A stretch of DNA of 64,000 nucleotides. It comes from Planctomycetia bacterium. GTDB taxonomy: Bacteria > Planctomycetota > Phycisphaerae > UBA1845 > UTPLA1. The notes below the pieces were generated by a model. The model did not search any database. It was not told the DNA's origin and worked only from the letters and a program-made list of their open reading frames with translations. The translations under genes were made by a program, and so were the position numbers. The stretch is from contig CP054187.1 of assembly GCA_015200345.1 (NCBI GenBank), positions 728,470-792,469 of the forward strand, in the 5' to 3' direction. This document shows positions 62,566 to 64,000 of the stretch, piece by piece (the stretch's first letter is position 1; the number at the start of each line of letters is the position of its first letter).

Positions 62566-63969
62566 TCAACGGCTCGACGACCGTCGGCGCGGGCGGAACA
62601 GCGCGAAGCCTATCGCCAGGGCCGCCAGCGTGGCCGGCTCGGGAACGGCGATTCGCAGGAAGGCATCACCCAGGGCCGTGCCTGCCCCGTTTCGCAGCGT
62701 CGCGAGGAAATACACCAGACCGCTGTCGGTCAGGTGCATGTCATTCGGCTGGAAGCTGGCCAGGAACACGTCGTCGTCAAAGAAGCCGTTGTTGTCATGG
62801 TCGATCGGATCGCCCTCGCGCATCAACACCGTCGTACCGTTATACACCATGACGGTGTCGATGTTCGGGTTGCCGATGTTGGTGTTGCCGGTGAGCAGCC
62901 AGTTGCCGAGGCGATCGCCGGTGAAGCCGCTGAAGATGTCGGCCCAGTTCTCACCGCCCGAAATGGGGTCGCCGCTCTTGGCAAGTAGCACACCGTTGCG
63001 TACGGCCCAGTCGTTGTCGGCCGGATCATCGCCGCGCGAGAACCAGTCGCCGTTGCTGACCATGCGCGTGAAGAAGATATCCGCCATGATCGGCGTGCCG
63101 GCGCCCGCAACCGGCGAACCCTCCTGAATCATGATCGTATCGTTCACGGCCAGAATCTTATCAATGGCGGTGTTGGGATTTTCGGTATCGCCTTCGGCGA
63201 ACCAGAACGCGCCGTCGGGCGTGCCGCCGGCGTCGCTCAAGTCGAAGCTGTCCCAAATCTCCAAACCGATCGGCGTAACACCCGACTGCTTGAACGCCAT
63301 GTTGTTCCGGAAGATCGCCGGGTAACGCGTGGTGTGCAGGTTCGTGATCGGCGTGTTGACGAACGAAACGCGCCCGTCGTCCAGCAGATACACCGAGTTC
63401 ATCGAGTTCCCAAAGAGTTCGTCTCCGGTGGGGTTGGCCGGAACGTCAACCAGTCCCAGGGCCGGCATGCCCTGCTGAATGACAACCGTATGCACGCCGC
63501 CGACCACTTTGATGATCTTCTCGGCGTTGCCGGCCACGCCGCCCTTGGCGCGGCAACTGAAGGCGATGTTGCCCGCGGTGTCCCATGCGGCCGGTACCGG
63601 CGAATCAAAAAAATCGTACTGCTCGCCCGGCGCGCCGCCTTGGAGCGGCTGGCCGTCCTGCGCGAACATTGTTCCGCTCAAACCAGACCCCTTGACGAGA
63701 ATCGAGTCATTTGTCGTCGCCTGCGTCGTGCGACCCTTCAGCATCCACTCCCCGCCATCGTGGCGGATCGAGAGGTCCTCCAGCGCAAGCCAATTCGTCG
63801 CCACCGGATTGCCCGCGCCGTCCAGCGCGCCGGGAACCGTCCCCGACGAATGCGTCGTGATCTCGGTATAGATGACTTCGGGGCCCACCGCCATCGCGAC
63901 CGACCCGACGAAATTCAAGACCATCGCGACGCAGGTGCCGCGAACGAAAGCTGACGAAAATCCGAACAT
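62566..63969 (-). CDS. PEP-CTERM sorting-domain protein with repeated beta units
   Basis: Secreted 467-residue protein. The signal peptide is GTCVAMVLNFVGSVAMAVGP (about 11-30). The body is Gly/Asn/Asp-rich, with recurring sentence-like units such as WLALEDLSIRHDGGEWMLKG, PAAWDTAGNIAFSCRAKGGV, NTAIDKILAVNDTIMIQEGS and NIDTVMVYNGTTVLMREGDP. An x-I/V-x-x-G-D-P/S-(I/V) motif repeats, suggesting a beta-propeller or tandem beta domain. The C-terminus VPEPATLAALAIGFALFRPR with an Arg/Ser end is a PEP-CTERM signal. The ATG at 63969 has GGAAGGAG eight to nine bases before it. Its terminator lies at 62487. Function unknown. Confidence 0.87.
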   Translation of the reverse strand: MFGFSSAFVRGTCVAMVLNFVGSVAMAVGPEVIYTEITTHSSGTVPGALDGAGNPVATNWLALEDLSIRHDGGEWMLKGRTTQATTNDSILVKGSGLSGTMFAQDGQPLQGGAPGEQYDFFDSPVPAAWDTAGNIAFSCRAKGGVAGNAEKIIKVVGGVHTVVIQQGMPALGLVDVPANPTGDELFGNSMNSVYLLDDGRVSFVNTPITNLHTTRYPAIFRNNMAFKQSGVTPIGLEIWDSFDLSDAGGTPDGAFWFAEGDTENPNTAIDKILAVNDTIMIQEGSPVAGAGTPIMADIFFTRMVSNGDWFSRGDDPADNDWAVRNGVLLAKSGDPISGGENWADIFSGFTGDRLGNWLLTGNTNIGNPNIDTVMVYNGTTVLMREGDPIDHDNNGFFDDDVFLASFQPNDMHLTDSGLVYFLATLRNGAGTALGDAFLRIAVPEPATLAALAIGFALFRPRRRSSSR

Positions 63970-64000
63970 GGAAGCTTCTCCTTCCCGTACCTGCGACGTG

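Overview
The window reads as a chromosomal stretch of a GC-rich, diderm, Planctomycetota-like bacterium. Four things point there: several secreted proteins ending in a PEP-CTERM sorting tail (VPEP, a hydrophobic helix, an Arg-rich end), a single-chain SecD-SecF fusion, an outer-membrane BamA, and a cell-wall gene run murC-murB-ddl-ftsQ-like with no ftsA or ftsZ after it. This placement is inferred from gene content; no rRNA or tRNA gene was seen. Most genes are tightly packed, with many 4-base ATGA or GTGA overlaps.

Bases 1-24600 form a surface-polysaccharide locus. The left edge carries a truncated glycosyltransferase, a UDP-GlcNAc 2-epimerase and a dehydrogenase-acetyltransferase fusion resembling the UDP-2,3-diacetamido-mannuronate pathway. 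The + strand that follows carries the complete four-enzyme set for GDP-D-glycero-alpha-D-manno-heptose (hddC, gmhA, gmhB, hddA), although the genes are scattered. It also holds an ABC export pair (Wzm, and Wzt with a carbohydrate-binding tail) flanking a methyltransferase, at least six further glycosyltransferases (two GT2, one membrane GT-C, three GT-B-like), three short-chain sugar-nucleotide dehydrogenases, and a terminal UbiA-type prenyltransferase. A full lutABC set for lactate oxidation sits inside this run with no gap.

Bases 24600-26560 are lower in GC and look accessory. They hold a 17-unit heptanucleotide array, a hairpin, a promoter, a frameshifted PEP-CTERM gene and a small secreted protein of unknown function.

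Bases 26560-48620 are mostly core genes: secDF, a LysM protein, a GT-C membrane protein, a YkgJ-type cysteine-cluster protein, murC-murB-ddl-ftsQ-like, a membrane protein, dnaE, fxsA, bamA and an amidohydrolase.

Bases 48680-64000 are mixed. There is a GMC oxidoreductase / PLP enzyme / small protein operon, a beta-propeller-like PEP-CTERM protein with its own terminator, and a short ribosome hibernation factor. A low-GC patch has a lipoprotein gene split by one in-frame TAG and a cysteine-rich secreted protein. Then come an enoyl-CoA hydratase, an M20 peptidase, a PEP-CTERM protein with a terminator, a class V aminotransferase-fold enzyme, a cardiolipin synthase, and a last PEP-CTERM protein on the minus strand.

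The main theme is envelope building: precursor synthesis, polymer assembly and export, peptidoglycan precursors, protein translocation (SecDF), outer-membrane insertion (BamA) and surface proteins with a PEP-CTERM tail. No exosortase gene was found in the window.
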